From positions 62,001 to 126,000 of the forward strand of contig JAFLEH010000022.1 in assembly GCA_017301995.1 (NCBI GenBank): DNA of 64,000 nt, read 5' to 3'. This DNA comes from Verrucomicrobiota bacterium. Its GTDB lineage: Bacteria > Verrucomicrobiota > Verrucomicrobiia > Verrucomicrobiales > Akkermansiaceae. How positions within the stretch are numbered: position 1 is the first letter of the stretch; the number at the start of each line of letters is the position of its first letter. Below are positions 28,245 through 38,176 of this stretch, in pieces. The notes beneath the pieces are model-generated. The model worked only from the letters and a program-made list of their open reading frames with translations. It was not told where the DNA came from and made no database searches. The position numbers were made by a program, and so were the translations under genes.

Positions 28245-29261
28245 ATGAATCGATCCCTTCCGATCCTGTTGGCCGCGTTCGCCGCGGTTTCCTGTCACAA
28301 ATCCGGTGACGATGCCTCGCGTTCTCCCGCGCTGCCCGCCGCCGAAGTGAAAACGACCACCGCCGAAACGCGGGAACTGCCGCTGAAGGAGGAAATCACC
28401 GCCACCGTCCGCGCCCGCACCCGCGCGGTGATCGAGGCCAAGATCAGCGGTCGCATTCTCGCCCTGGATGTCACTCTGGGCAAGATCGTCAAACAAGGAG
28501 ATACCCTCGCGACTCTCGAAGCGTTGGAACTCCAGGCGAGGCTGGAATCCGCCAAAGCCACACTTGATCAATCGACCCGCGACGAACAACGCGCCGCCTC
28601 GCTGGTGGCCACCAACGCGATCTCCAAAGCCGACTACGATGCCGCAAAGGCCCGCCTGGAAGTGGCCAAGGCCGGTCTGGCGGAAGCCCGAACCATGCTC
28701 GGCTACACCACCATCACCGCGCCGTTCGCAGGTGTTGTCACCCGCCGCCTCGCCGATCAGGGCGATCTGGCGATGCCGGGAAAACCGTTGTTGGAAATCG
28801 AGGACCCGACTCACCTGCAGATCGAAGCGGATATTCCGGAGGCGCTGATCGGCGGGTTGAAAACGGGAGCGTCGCTCGATGTTCTAACCGGCTCCGGCGT
28901 CGCCGCGAAGGCCGCCGTTTCGGAGATTTCCCCGGCCGGCGATCCGAACAGCCGGACCTTTCCGGTGAAACTCGACCTCCCTCCGGGCAGCGCCATGAGG
29001 CCGGGGCAGTTCGTGCGCCTCGATGTGCCGGTTAGAAACTATCGGGCGCTGGTGGTTCCGGCGTCCGCCCTGGTGCGGCGGGGCCAAATGGAAATCGCTT
29101 TCATCCATGCCGACGGTTGCGCCCGGATGCGCCTGATCCGCGCGGGCCGGGTGCGCGACGGCATGCTGGAAGTGCTCGCCGGGCTCGACGGAGGCGAGTC
29201 CGTGGTGACGGAAGGCGCCGAAAAACTAACCGACGGGCAAACCCTGACCGTGAAACCATGA
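28245..29261 (+). CDS. RND efflux periplasmic adaptor (membrane fusion protein, HlyD/AcrA family)
   Basis: The 338-residue adaptor links the RND pump to an outer-membrane channel. The N-terminus (MNRSLPILLAAFAAVSCHKS) has a lipobox-like LAAFAAVSC, so it is probably a lipoprotein. AVIEAKISGRILALDVTLGK with GDTLATLE is the lipoyl half-motif. A helical hairpin follows (ESAKATLDQSTRDEQRAASL...AKARLEVAKAGLAEARTM), then TITAPFAGVVTRRLADQGDL, the second lipoyl half. Beta-barrel and membrane-proximal segments complete it (ALVVPASALVRRG). The stop overlaps the pump start as ATGA. No TolC-type gene is present in the window, so the outer-membrane channel must be encoded elsewhere. Confidence 0.92.
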   Translation: MNRSLPILLAAFAAVSCHKSGDDASRSPALPAAEVKTTTAETRELPLKEEITATVRARTRAVIEAKISGRILALDVTLGKIVKQGDTLATLEALELQARLESAKATLDQSTRDEQRAASLVATNAISKADYDAAKARLEVAKAGLAEARTMLGYTTITAPFAGVVTRRLADQGDLAMPGKPLLEIEDPTHLQIEADIPEALIGGLKTGASLDVLTGSGVAAKAAVSEISPAGDPNSRTFPVKLDLPPGSAMRPGQFVRLDVPVRNYRALVVPASALVRRGQMEIAFIHADGCARMRLIRAGRVRDGMLEVLAGLDGGESVVTEGAEKLTDGQTLTVKP

Positions 29262-32200
29262 GCGATCCCCATCCACACTCGCCGGGACTTGCGGGTCGGC
29301 TGGCCCGCGCGTTCATTGATTCCAAACTCACCCCGCTGGTGGTGGCGGCCTCGGTTTTGTTGGGGATCTTCGCCGTGCTGATGCTGCCGCGCGAGGAGGA
29401 ACCGCAGATCCGCGTGCCGATCATCGATGTGATGGTGGCGATGCCCGGCTTCAGCGCGGAGGAAGTGGCCGAACGCGCCACCCGGCCGATGGAGAAACTG
29501 CTGTGGGAAGTCCCGGGCGTGGAATATATCTATTCGACCTCACGCCCCGGCGAGTCGCTGGTGATCGTGCGTTTCAAGGTGGGCAGCGGGGGCGAGGAAA
29601 GCCTCGTGCGCCTCAACCAAAAGTTGGCCGGCAACCTCGACCGCATTCCGCACGGCGTGGGCGCTCCGCTGGTCAAGGCGAAGGGCATCGATGATGTGCC
29701 GATCCTCGCCCTGACATTCCATAGCGCCCGCTACGACCACCTGACCTTGCGCCGGATCGTCGCGCAGGCGGATGACGCGCTGAAACAGGTCCCGCAGGTG
29801 GCGGAAACCACCCTCGCCGGCGGCGCGCGGCGCGAGATCCGGATTTTGTTGGACCCGACCCGCCTCGCGGCCCGCAATCTGAGCGCCGCAGCGCTGGTGC
29901 CGATGATCCAACAGGCGAACCGCCAGTCCCGAGCGGGCGGTTTGGTTAGCTCCGACCGCGAGATTCTCGTGGAAACCGGCGCGTTTCTATCAAATACGGA
30001 GGATGTGGGCAATATCGTCGTCGGAGTCTTCGGCGGAAAACCGGTCTATCTGCGGCAGGTTGCCGCCATTGAGGACGGATCCGAGGATCCTTCCCAATAT
30101 GTCATGTTCGGCGATGCGTCGGGCGAGCAGCCGGCGGTCACCCTCAGTCTGGCAAAAAGACCGGGAACCAATGCGATCACGGTGGCCGATGAGGTGCTGC
30201 GCAAGCTCGACACGCTCAAAGGAACGATCATCCCGTCCGATGTCACCGTGAGCGTGACCCGCCACTACGGCAGGACGGCGGCGGAGAAAAGCGACGAGCT
30301 GCTTTTCCACATGGCGCTCGCGGTGTTGAGCGTCACCCTGCTGATCCTGTTCACCCTCGGTTGGCGGGAGTCGATCATCGTGGCGATCGCCATTCCATCC
30401 ACCTTGGCCCTGACCCTGCTGGTTTTCTATCTGTATGGCTTCACGCTCAACCGCATCACGCTGTTCGCGCTGATTTTCAGCATCGGCATTCTGGTGGACG
30501 ACGCCATCGTGGTGGTGGAAAACATCGTGCGCCATTTCCACCTGCCGGAAAACCGTGGAAAGCCGTGGTCGGTGATGGCGGTGGAGGCCGTGAGTGAGGT
30601 CGGCAACCCGACGATCCTGGCGACCTTCGCGGTGATCTTCGCGGTGTTGCCGATGGCCTTTGTCGGCGGTCTGATGGGGCCCTACATGCGTCCGATTCCG
30701 GTGGGCGCGAGTGCGGCGATGGCGTTCTCGCTGGTGATCGCGTTCATCGTCACGCCGTGGGCGGCGGTTAGGGTGCTGCAATGGCGTCGCAAGCCGGAAA
30801 AACAGGCTGCCGCCAACGCTCCCGCTCCGCATGGCCATCCGGAGGACCATTTCACCCGCTTCTACCGCCGGATCATGGATCCGCTGCTGCATTCCAAACC
30901 GTGGAGAGCGGCGTTTCTCATCGGCATCGTCACGCTGTTGTTGGTATCGATGGCTACTGTCGGCATCGGTTGGGTGAAGGTGAAAATGCTGCCATTTGAT
31001 AACAAAAGCGAGTTCCAGGTGATCCTGAATCTGCCGGAGGGATCGTCGCTCGAACGCACCGCCCGCGCTTCGCGCGAGATCGCGGCGGCCATCCGCGGCG
31101 AACCGGAGGTCACGGACTATCAGATCTACGCGGGGACGGCGTCGCCGTTCAATTTCAACGGTCTGGTGCGCCACTATTTTCTGCGCCGCGGATCGAATGT
31201 GGCGGATATCTAGGTCAATCTGAAATCCCGCCACGACCGCTCGGCCCAGAGCCACGACATCGCCAAACGGGTTAGACCGAAGGTCCGCGAGATCGCCGCG
31301 AAATACGGTGCCCGCTTCGCCATCGCCGAAGTGCCGCCCGGCCCGCCGGTGCTGCAAACACTGGTGGCGGAGGTCTATGGCCCGACCGAAACCGACCGCC
31401 ACGCGCTGGCCGGCGAGGTGCGCCGGATTTTCAACGAAACTCCCGGCGTGGTGGATGTGGATTGGTATCTCGAAGACGATCAGGATGTGGACCGGATTGT
31501 CATCGACAAGGAAAAGGCCGCGCTCCACGGCATCAGCGCGGAAACCATCTCGCAAACCCTGCGGATCGCGGTGGGCGGCGAATCGGTGGACCTGCTCCAC
31601 ACGCCGTCCGAACGCGAGGATGTCAATCTCGTGCTCCAACTGCCGCGGTCGATGCGGGCGACCACCGATGCGTTGTTGGCCCTGCGGGTCCGCGCGGGCG
31701 ACGCCAACGCGCTGCCCGAACCCCTGGCCGCGGGCGCGCAACCGCCGCTCGTGCCGCTGCGCGAGCTGGTGCGCGTGGAACGCCACACCATCGACAAGGC
31801 GATCTATCACAAAAACCTGCTCCCGGTCACTTATGTGATCGGTGATGTGGCCGGTGTGGTCGAAAGCCCGGTCTATGCGATCTTCGGCATGAACCGCAAG
31901 CTGCGGGATCTCGACACCAAACGCTTCGGCGGCGATGGCTCGGCCCTTGCCATCCACAACTCGGCGATGCCGTTTTCCGATTTGGCTCCGTCTATCAAAT
32001 GGGACGGCGAGTGGCAGATCACGCTGGAGGTGTTCCGCGACCTCGGCCTGGCCTTCGGCGCGTGCCTGGTGCTCATTTATGTGCTGATGGTCGGCTGGTT
32101 CCGCAGTTTTCTAACTCCCGTGATCGTCATGGCGGCGATTCCGTTCTCGCTGATCGGCATCCTGCCCGCCCACGGACTGATGGGATCGTTTTTCTCCGCC

Positions 32201-32524
32201 ACCAGCATGATCGGCTTCATGGCGGGCGCCGGTATCGTGGTTAGAAACTCGATCATCCTGGTGGACTTCATCGAGCTGCGCCTCGCCGAGGGCATGCCGC
32301 TGGCCGATGCCGTTGTGGACGCCGGCGCGGTCCGCTTCCGCCCGATGCTCCTAACCGCCTTGGCGGTCATCGCCGGTGCCGCCGTGATCCTCGCCGACCC
32401 GATCTTCCAAGGCCTCGCCATCTCCCTGATGGCCGGCGAGATCGCCAGCCTCCTCATCAGCCGGATGGCGGTGCCGGTGCTGTATTTCATGGCGAATGGG
32501 CGTTCCCGCGCGAGGACTCTATGA
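29258..32524 (+). pseudogene. RND inner-membrane efflux pump interrupted by an in-frame amber codon
   Basis: The frame encodes a full-length (~1,087-residue) AcrB/AcrD/AcrF-family proton-driven pump, except for a TAG at 31211-31213 (about codon 652). Before it lie the first transmembrane helix, the porter domain, GRTAAEKSDELLFHMALAVL and GILVDDAIVVVENIVRHFHL (the RND motif with acidic residues). After it the same frame continues without interruption (VNLKSRHDRSAQSHDIAKRV...) to the second half, including GAGIVVRNSIILVDFIELRL. Homologues usually have Gln there (VADIQVNL-like), and CAG to TAG is one transition. Both halves keep normal codon use, so the change is recent, a sequencing error, or suppressed. 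If real, the main product would be a truncated pump. Confidence 0.85.
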
Positions 32525-32551
32525 CACCCCATTCCATTCCCGCATCCCATC

Positions 32552-32630
32552 GGCACCGACGCTCGCAGAGCGCCGCTACAAGCGTTCTCATCCGCAAACT
32601 GTAGCGGCGCGTCTATGACCGTCGCTGGTC
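32552..32630. repeat. CGCCGCTACA-type inverted repeat
   Basis: GGCACCGACGCTCGCAGAGC...CGCCGCTACA (32552-32580) pairs with TGTAGCGGCGCGTCTATGAC...GTCGCTGGT (32600-32630) across ~20 bases. The match is strongest at the loop-proximal GCGCCGCTACA/TGTAGCGGCGC. It is a common layout for intergenic repeats and distinct from the other families here. Confidence 0.7.
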
Positions 32631-32826
32631 GGCCCTGAGGCAGAATGGCAAATGAGGAAATCGTAAGATCAAACCCTCTCGCCGCCCTCCTCCCGGACCG
32701 CGTGCTCTCGCATGGTGTTTGGATCGGTCTCGCACGGGGCCCGGATTGGAGAATCCTCCGGTGGAATGTCGAATGCCACCCTGGGTCGGCATTCCATCGT
32801 TGCCGGGTCAGGCTGGTTTCTGATCC

Positions 32827-32889
32827 GTGATCCTCGCCGACCCGATTTTCCAAGGACTGGCCATCTCCCTCATGGCTGGAGAGATCGCC
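32827..32889 (+). pseudogene. Remnant of a second RND pump gene, 3' fragment
   Basis: These 63 bases read VILADPIFQGLAISLMAGEI and match bases 32385-32447 of the interrupted pump with only a handful of third-position-type differences. The flanking sequence is unrelated on both sides. The silent differences suggest a piece of a diverged paralogue rather than a fresh copy. Confidence 0.75.
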
Positions 32890-33296
32890 ACCCCAAGGGA
32901 CCATTTTTTTCGGTCTCCACAGCATTCGCGTCATGCCATGGGCTCCGATTTGAAATTTTGGATTTGGAACCAGCCCTTGTGCGGCCTGCGGCCCTCACAC
33001 GATAAAACCTTGGCACACACCCCGCTTTCCCAAGATTTTTCTTGCGCGAAATGTTCAAATGAACAAAATAGCGGCATGCGATGCTTCACCCACACCCTTC
33101 GTTTCCGCATTTTCGTTCTGGTCCGCCGGTTGCGTGCTTTCCGATGGAGCATCCGGCGCACATTTCCCCGGCGGCGGCCCCGCGCGGCGCGCGCCGAGCA
33201 ACTCGAATTCCACTGGCTGCGAAAAATTTGAAAATTTCTCGAAATTGCGCGTGCCAGCGGCCGGGTTTCCGCTATAGTCCGCGGCAAATCCTCCGC

Positions 33297-35765
33297 ATGC
33301 AACCTCTCCATCGCCTGCTTCCTATCAGCCGACGCGCCGCCTTGCTGGCTTCCGCGTGTCTGATTGTGCCCCTCACCGCCAAGGAACCCCGCGGTGCGGC
33401 CACCGCGTCACAGCGGGAATTGGACCAGCGCCGGATCGACATCCAGGAGGCCGAGGAGTTGATCTCCCAGGGCGACATCGCCTATCAAAACCAACGCTAC
33501 GGCGACGCCGTCACCGCTTTTTCCGGAGCGCGCGGCCTGATTCCGGACGCTCCGGTTTCCCGCGGCTTGCGGGACTCCGCCACCCAACGTCTGGTGATGG
33601 CATCCATCGAACACGCCCGCGCCCTCGCCCGCAAAGGCGATGTGGCGAAAGCGATCGCCACCATGGACGCCGTGCTCGCCCCGGGCGTGGCTCCCACCGA
33701 CGCCAGCGCGCTCACGATGCGCGCCAAGCTGGACGACCCGATCCGAACCAACCCCGCCCTAACCGCCGAGCACGCCGCCAACGTCGATGAGGTCCGCCGC
33801 CTGCTCTACACGGCCGAAGGCGCGTTCAATCTGGGCAAGTTCGACGAAGCGGACGCCACCTATCAGAAGGTGCTGCGCATCGACCCCACCAACACCGCCG
33901 CCCGCCGCGGGATGGAGTCGGTTGCCGCGGAGAAATCCAAATACGCCAAAGCCGCGACCGACCATACCCGCTCGGAAATGCTTTCCCAAGTGGACGCGTC
34001 GTGGGAAATGCCGCTGGCCCCGATTCACGTCGATGTGGACGGGATCGACCCCTCGGATCCCGGTATGATCGACACCCCTGTCATCCCGGTGGCCAACAAG
34101 ATCGAGCGGATCATCATCCCCAACCTGACGCTCGACGGGGCCTCGCTGGAAGAGGCGATCGATCTGCTGCGCCAGCGCTCGATCGAATTTGACAAGCTGG
34201 AAACCGATCCCGCCCGGCGGGGGGTCAATTTCAATGTCCAGATCGGCGGTCCGGAGTCTCCGCTCGGAACGACGATCCGCGCGCTCCGTTTCAGCGTCCG
34301 CCTGACCAACGTGCCGATCTCCCAAGCGTTGAAATACATCACCGGGCAGACCCAGACCGCGTTCATCACGGACGATTACGCGGTGGTGATCCGGCCCCTA
34401 GGCATGGAAGGCAAGGAAATGTCCACCCGTTCGTTCCGCGTGCCTCCGGATTTCATCACCACTCTCAGCTCGGAGACCAATTCCGCGGCACCCGCCGATC
34501 CGTTCGCGGAAAAGCCCGCGGGCGGTCTGCTGACCGAGCGTCTCGGCGCGCGTGAGGTGCTGGCCAAAATGGGCGTGCGTTTCCCGGAAGGAGCCGCCGC
34601 CGCTCTGAACGGCGGATCGCTCGTCGTCACCAACACCCAGGAAAACCTCGCGCTGGTCGAGGAAATCGTCAACTTCGCCGTAAAAACCGAGCCGGTCATG
34701 GTCCGCGTCTGCGTGACGATGATCAAGTGCCAGGAAAACCGGCTCAAGGAACTCGGGTTCGATTGGATGCTCGGCAACGTCGGATTCGGGGGCACCAGTT
34801 GGATTCCGGGTGCGGACAACCTCAATTTCTCCGGAGGAACCACCGGCAACGGCGGCAACCTTGGTGACATCTCCATTCCGCCGAACCAAGTCTCCGGCAA
34901 TCCGATCACCGCGGGCAACCGCAGCGGTGACGAGGCGGTCCATGTGGATGGCATCGATGCCGCCATCGCCCGCGACCGTAGTTCTTCCAACGCCCTGCTC
35001 GGTGCCTCCCGCGCACCGGGTGTGTTCCAGGTGACCAAGTTGCTGGACAACAGCTCGGTGGAGATGATGATGCGCGGTCTGAAGCAGAAAAAGGGCGTGG
35101 ATATCATGACCGCCGCATCCACCGTGACGCGCAGCGGGCAGATATCCAGCGTCCGGTCGGTCAAGGAAATGTGGTACGCCCAAGCCTACGAGCCCCCGGA
35201 ACTTCCGAACTCGGTCGGGGGGGATGTCAACGATTTCAATGGCGGTTTCGGTGGTGGCGGCGGCAACGTGTTCGCCGTCACGCCCGCGCACCCCACCGAT
35301 TTCAAAATGCGGGAAATCGGAGTGATCCTCGAGGTCACCCCCACCGCTGATGCGGAAAAGCGGTTCGTCGATGTCCAACTCGCGCCAAACGTCGTCGATT
35401 TCGACGGCTATATCAATTGGGGCAGCCCGATCAACGAGCCGTTGACGGTTCCCGCCGGAGGGCTGATCAACCCGCTGCGTGCCAGAACCACCGAGATCAC
35501 TCCCAACCGGATTCTGGAGCCGGTGTTCAGCACCAACCGCATCAACACCACCGTCGGCGTGGCGGATGGGGCCACCATCGTTCTCGGCGGATTGCTTCAG
35601 GATCGCATCACCAAGGTGAACGACAAGACTCCGGTGTTCGGCAGCATTCCGCTCATCGGACGCCTGTTCGAGTCCGATGTTTCCCAACCGGTCTCCACCG
35701 CGGTGGTCTTCCTGGTCAACGTGAAGCTCGTGGATCCCACCGGGCGGCCTTTCTCCGAGCGTTGA
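33297..35765 (+). CDS. Outer-membrane secretin with N-terminal TPR region (type IV pilus / type II secretion class)
   Basis: The ~822-residue protein has a signal peptide (RRAALLASACLIVPLTAKEP). A helical TPR-like domain follows (DIAYQNQRYGDAVTAFSGAR, FNLGKFDEADATYQKVLRID). Next come secretin N-domains (LDGASLEEAIDLLRQ, VRLTNVPISQALKYITG) and a KH-like NTQENLALVEEIV segment. The C-terminal pore signature is VADGATIVLGGLLQD...TPVFGSIPLIGRLF...VFLVNVKLVDPTG. TPR plus secretin matches the verrucomicrobial Amuc_1098-type pilus outer-membrane protein; this family assignment is an inference. It should form the ring through which a pilus or secreted proteins pass. A membrane protein gene follows after ~50 bases, but pilM/N/O are not in the window. 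The ATG at 33297 begins the signal peptide. Confidence 0.87.
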   Translation: MQPLHRLLPISRRAALLASACLIVPLTAKEPRGAATASQRELDQRRIDIQEAEELISQGDIAYQNQRYGDAVTAFSGARGLIPDAPVSRGLRDSATQRLVMASIEHARALARKGDVAKAIATMDAVLAPGVAPTDASALTMRAKLDDPIRTNPALTAEHAANVDEVRRLLYTAEGAFNLGKFDEADATYQKVLRIDPTNTAARRGMESVAAEKSKYAKAATDHTRSEMLSQVDASWEMPLAPIHVDVDGIDPSDPGMIDTPVIPVANKIERIIIPNLTLDGASLEEAIDLLRQRSIEFDKLETDPARRGVNFNVQIGGPESPLGTTIRALRFSVRLTNVPISQALKYITGQTQTAFITDDYAVVIRPLGMEGKEMSTRSFRVPPDFITTLSSETNSAAPADPFAEKPAGGLLTERLGAREVLAKMGVRFPEGAAAALNGGSLVVTNTQENLALVEEIVNFAVKTEPVMVRVCVTMIKCQENRLKELGFDWMLGNVGFGGTSWIPGADNLNFSGGTTGNGGNLGDISIPPNQVSGNPITAGNRSGDEAVHVDGIDAAIARDRSSSNALLGASRAPGVFQVTKLLDNSSVEMMMRGLKQKKGVDIMTAASTVTRSGQISSVRSVKEMWYAQAYEPPELPNSVGGDVNDFNGGFGGGGGNVFAVTPAHPTDFKMREIGVILEVTPTADAEKRFVDVQLAPNVVDFDGYINWGSPINEPLTVPAGGLINPLRARTTEITPNRILEPVFSTNRINTTVGVADGATIVLGGLLQDRITKVNDKTPVFGSIPLIGRLFESDVSQPVSTAVVFLVNVKLVDPTGRPFSER

Positions 35766-35817
35766 ACGCCGCTCGTCCCGAGAGGCGCGGAGTCCGCTTC
35801 ATTTCCATATTCTAACA

Positions 35818-37392
35818 ATGTCATCTTCCTCCACAGAACCGGAAAAATATTCACTCGATGAAATGATGGAGCGCCTCAAGGGCAAGCCCTCCGAGGATCC
35901 CTCCCAAGGTGAGCTTGTCACCCGTGCCGATGGCAGCCAGGCAATCCGGGTCCGCAAGCGGAAGCGCCGCAGCGAGCAACCCCTGCGCGAGGAAGCCAAA
36001 CGCGTCCGCCGCACCCGCGCGATCCAGGTGGGCGGCTTGCTCGTCGCGCTTATCATTCTCACGCTGGTTATCGGTGCGGCCTTCGTTTACACCAACACCG
36101 CCCCGTTCCGCAAAAAGCTCTCCGACGCAGTCTCCAAAAGTCTCGGCGCGGACATCGAATTCCGGTTGTTCCGGGTCACGCCGGTGAGCGCCAACGCCGA
36201 CGCCATCAATCTCACATGGAAAGACGGTGGTTTTCTCAAGGATGCGAAACTGCGCGGCGTGACCGCTAAAATCTCGCCCGCCACCATTCTGGGTCGCTCG
36301 ATCAAAGGCGACGAGCTGATAGCCCGCGAGGGAGACATCACCCTGCAGGCCCCCGAGCAAGGAGCGCCCAAGAACGCCGTTGACGACACCGCGATGCCCG
36401 TGGCCTTCGGCCGCGTGGTGGTCAGCAAACTCAACGTGGCATTCGGAACGCCGCCAAATACCGCATTTCGGATCGTCGGAAGCGAAGGATCCCTCACCAG
36501 CGTCGAAAACAAATCCCTGAAAACCCTGAACCTCCACCGTGGCAGCCTTTCTATCGGCAAATGGCCGACACTCAAGATCGAACGCTCGCTGATCGACGTC
36601 CAGCCCACCGAAATCGGTATTTCCAGCATCCGCTTAGCCGACTCACTCGCCACTCCCAAGGGCGATATGGAGCTTTCGGGGTCGATCAACACGGTGGACC
36701 CGTCCGCGATATCCACTCTCTCGGTAAAGGCCGAAGCGTTCAACCTTGCCGATCTTCTCGGCTCGGAGATCGCCAAAATCCTCTCGTTGCGGATCGATTC
36801 GCGGCAAGTCACCGACTCGAATTACCTCGCGTTCCGAGCCGGCGACCCATCCGATGCCGAGCTTTCCATCGCCTTCTCCAATGCGCTCTGCGCCACCAGC
36901 AGTCTTGCCAATCTGCGATTTCTGCCGTTCATCGCCAAACTCCTGAACGACAAAGACTATGTGGCGCCAGAATTCGATGAAGTGACCGGAATCATCCGGC
37001 GGAAGGAAGGAAAAGTGGAACTGGCGGACCTGAATCTCTTGCGCAAAACCTTTATGGCCGTGCGAGGCGATATCGCCATTGCGGCGGACAAGTCCCTTTC
37101 CGGCAAGCTCGAAGTGGGTCTCCCGGATTCGGTGATCCACCTTTCCGGCGACCCCAAGCTTGAAATTCTTTTCGGACCGTCGGCCAATGGCTTCCGCTGG
37201 ATCACCGTCCAGCTCGAAGGAACCCTGGCAATCCCGTCAGACGATTTTTCGCGGCAATTCGACACCGCGAAAGCGGACGTTTTACCCGCACCTAACCCCG
37301 TGGCCCCCGCACCAGCGGAAGCCACCGATCCGGCCGTGCCGGCCGACCCCGGAAAGGTGTTCGAAGAACAAACCACGCCTCGCGAGCGTTAA
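35818..37392 (+). CDS. AsmA-like single-pass membrane protein
   Basis: The 524-residue protein starts with a cytosolic, strongly basic segment (RVRKRKRRSEQPLREEAKRV) and one transmembrane helix (VGGLLVALIILTLVIGAAFV, about residues 62-84). A long periplasmic beta-rich domain follows (KDGGFLKDAKLRGVTAKISP, LHRGSLSIGKWPTLKIERSL, GKLEVGLPDSVIHLSGDPKL), resembling AsmA/TamB-type lipid-transfer or assembly proteins. The Pro/Ala-rich C-terminus is probably unstructured. It follows the secretin gene by ~50 bases in the same direction, suggesting an operon and a possible role in envelope assembly. The family assignment rests on overall pattern, so it is tentative. Confidence 0.65.
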   Translation: MSSSSTEPEKYSLDEMMERLKGKPSEDPSQGELVTRADGSQAIRVRKRKRRSEQPLREEAKRVRRTRAIQVGGLLVALIILTLVIGAAFVYTNTAPFRKKLSDAVSKSLGADIEFRLFRVTPVSANADAINLTWKDGGFLKDAKLRGVTAKISPATILGRSIKGDELIAREGDITLQAPEQGAPKNAVDDTAMPVAFGRVVVSKLNVAFGTPPNTAFRIVGSEGSLTSVENKSLKTLNLHRGSLSIGKWPTLKIERSLIDVQPTEIGISSIRLADSLATPKGDMELSGSINTVDPSAISTLSVKAEAFNLADLLGSEIAKILSLRIDSRQVTDSNYLAFRAGDPSDAELSIAFSNALCATSSLANLRFLPFIAKLLNDKDYVAPEFDEVTGIIRRKEGKVELADLNLLRKTFMAVRGDIAIAADKSLSGKLEVGLPDSVIHLSGDPKLEILFGPSANGFRWITVQLEGTLAIPSDDFSRQFDTAKADVLPAPNPVAPAPAEATDPAVPADPGKVFEEQTTPRER

Positions 37393-37403
37393 CGCGTTTT
37401 TTT
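37381..37403 (+). terminator. Candidate intrinsic terminator after the AsmA-like gene
   Basis: CGCGAGCGTTAACGCG overlaps the stop codon and can fold (CGCG...CGCG, or the palindrome GCGTTAACGC). It is followed immediately by seven Ts (37397-37403). The stem is short, but the T-tract and position fit. Confidence 0.55.
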
Positions 37404-37510
37404 CCTCCGGTCCCGTCGTTTTTTGTTGGCGTCCGGGAGGTTCCCATCCTAGAGTTGGGGTGCTGCGGGAAAGGCCGCGGCCACCCTTTCATCCAACCAA
37501 TACAAACACC

Positions 37511-38098
37511 ATGCAAACAGCAAACGTCAACCTGCCGATCACCATCACGGTCCGCCATGAAACCGTGACGGACTCATTGCGCGACTACGCGACCCGGAAA
37601 ATCGAGGGGCTTCACCTCGACTACCCTCGGATCATCGAAGCCAAGGCCATTCTGGACGTTCAGAAGAATCGCCACGTCGCCGAAATCATTCTTTTCTGTG
37701 CCAACCATATCACCATCGAAGCCCACACCGAGGGCACCGACATGTATGCCGCCATCGATGAGACGATCGACAAAATCGCGCGCCGCATGCGCAAGCACAA
37801 GACGCGGCTGTTGAAGAAAAACCGCCCCCATCGCAACGAATCGATCCGCCACGTTGAGGAGCGCTATTTCAACGAGGACGTCCTCGACCATCCGGAAGAC
37901 GCCGAACACGATCCGGAACCGTTCATCATCCATCCGGACAAGTACACCATCCGCACCATGTATAAGGAGGATGCGATCATGCAGCTCGAGCTGTCCGACC
38001 GGCCGTTCGTGCTCTACCGCAGCGCCCGCCGCAACTGCCTGACCATCGTGTACCGCCGCAAGGACGGCGAATACGCCGCGCTCGATATCGGCGATTGA
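37511..38098 (+). CDS. hpf: Ribosome hibernation promoting factor, long form
   Basis: HPF binds the 30S subunit when growth slows, and the long form drives 100S dimer formation. The 195-residue protein has the N-terminal RaiA/HPF fold (LPITITVRHETVTDSLRDYA near residues 8-27, DMYAAIDETIDKIARRMRKH near residues 78-97). A charged linker precedes the C-terminal dimerisation domain (IRTMYKEDAIMQLELSDRPF...RNCLTIVYRRKDGEYAALDI). The ATG at 37511 is preferred although the frame is open further upstream, because it begins the folded domain and follows the terminator. It appears monocistronic, with a hairpin downstream. Confidence 0.94.
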   Translation: MQTANVNLPITITVRHETVTDSLRDYATRKIEGLHLDYPRIIEAKAILDVQKNRHVAEIILFCANHITIEAHTEGTDMYAAIDETIDKIARRMRKHKTRLLKKNRPHRNESIRHVEERYFNEDVLDHPEDAEHDPEPFIIHPDKYTIRTMYKEDAIMQLELSDRPFVLYRSARRNCLTIVYRRKDGEYAALDIGD

Positions 38099-38129
38099 TC
38101 CGTGATCCGAGGTTGCTTGGAAACCATGA

Positions 38130-38160
38130 CCCGCGGGCGGTTTGGAAGCCTGCCCGCGGG
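38130..38160. terminator. Perfect hairpin between convergent hpf and hydroxylase genes
   Basis: CCCGCGGGC (38130-38138) and GCCCGCGGG (38152-38160) form a nine-base perfect GC stem with a 13-base loop, between two convergent stop codons. There is no T-run, so it may act as a bidirectional block or mRNA stabiliser rather than a classical terminator. Confidence 0.55.
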
Positions 38161-38176
38161 GTTATGAATCAGGGTT

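Larger units (their letters stand above)
32525..33296. other. Intergenic region with a hairpin repeat and an RND-gene remnant
   Basis: No intact gene is visible. It holds a CGCCGCTACA hairpin (32552-32630) and a 63-base remnant of an RND gene end (32827-32889), both listed separately. The right part, before the secretin gene, is AT-rich around 33030-33075 (TTTTTCTTGCGCGAAATG, AACAAAATAG) and could hold its promoter. A weak sigma54-like TGGCAC-N5-CCGC lies at 33011. Confidence 0.55.

Noticed and set aside
31211..31213. Amber codon as a pyrrolysine or recoded codon.
   Set aside because: TAG ends other genes here normally, the homologous position is a plain Gln, and no recoding signals were seen.
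33011..33026. TGGCAC-N5-CCGC upstream of the secretin as a sigma54 promoter.
   Set aside because: The -12 element lacks TT, and the site is about 270 bases from the gene; too weak to list as a feature.
33059..33296. Upstream extension of the secretin frame to 33081.
   Set aside because: The extra ~70 residues are Pro/His/Arg-rich, lie before a proper signal peptide and cover the likely promoter.
37160..37510. Extended hpf frame starting inside the AsmA-like gene.
   Set aside because: It overlaps a real gene in another frame and the terminator; the HPF fold begins at 37511.
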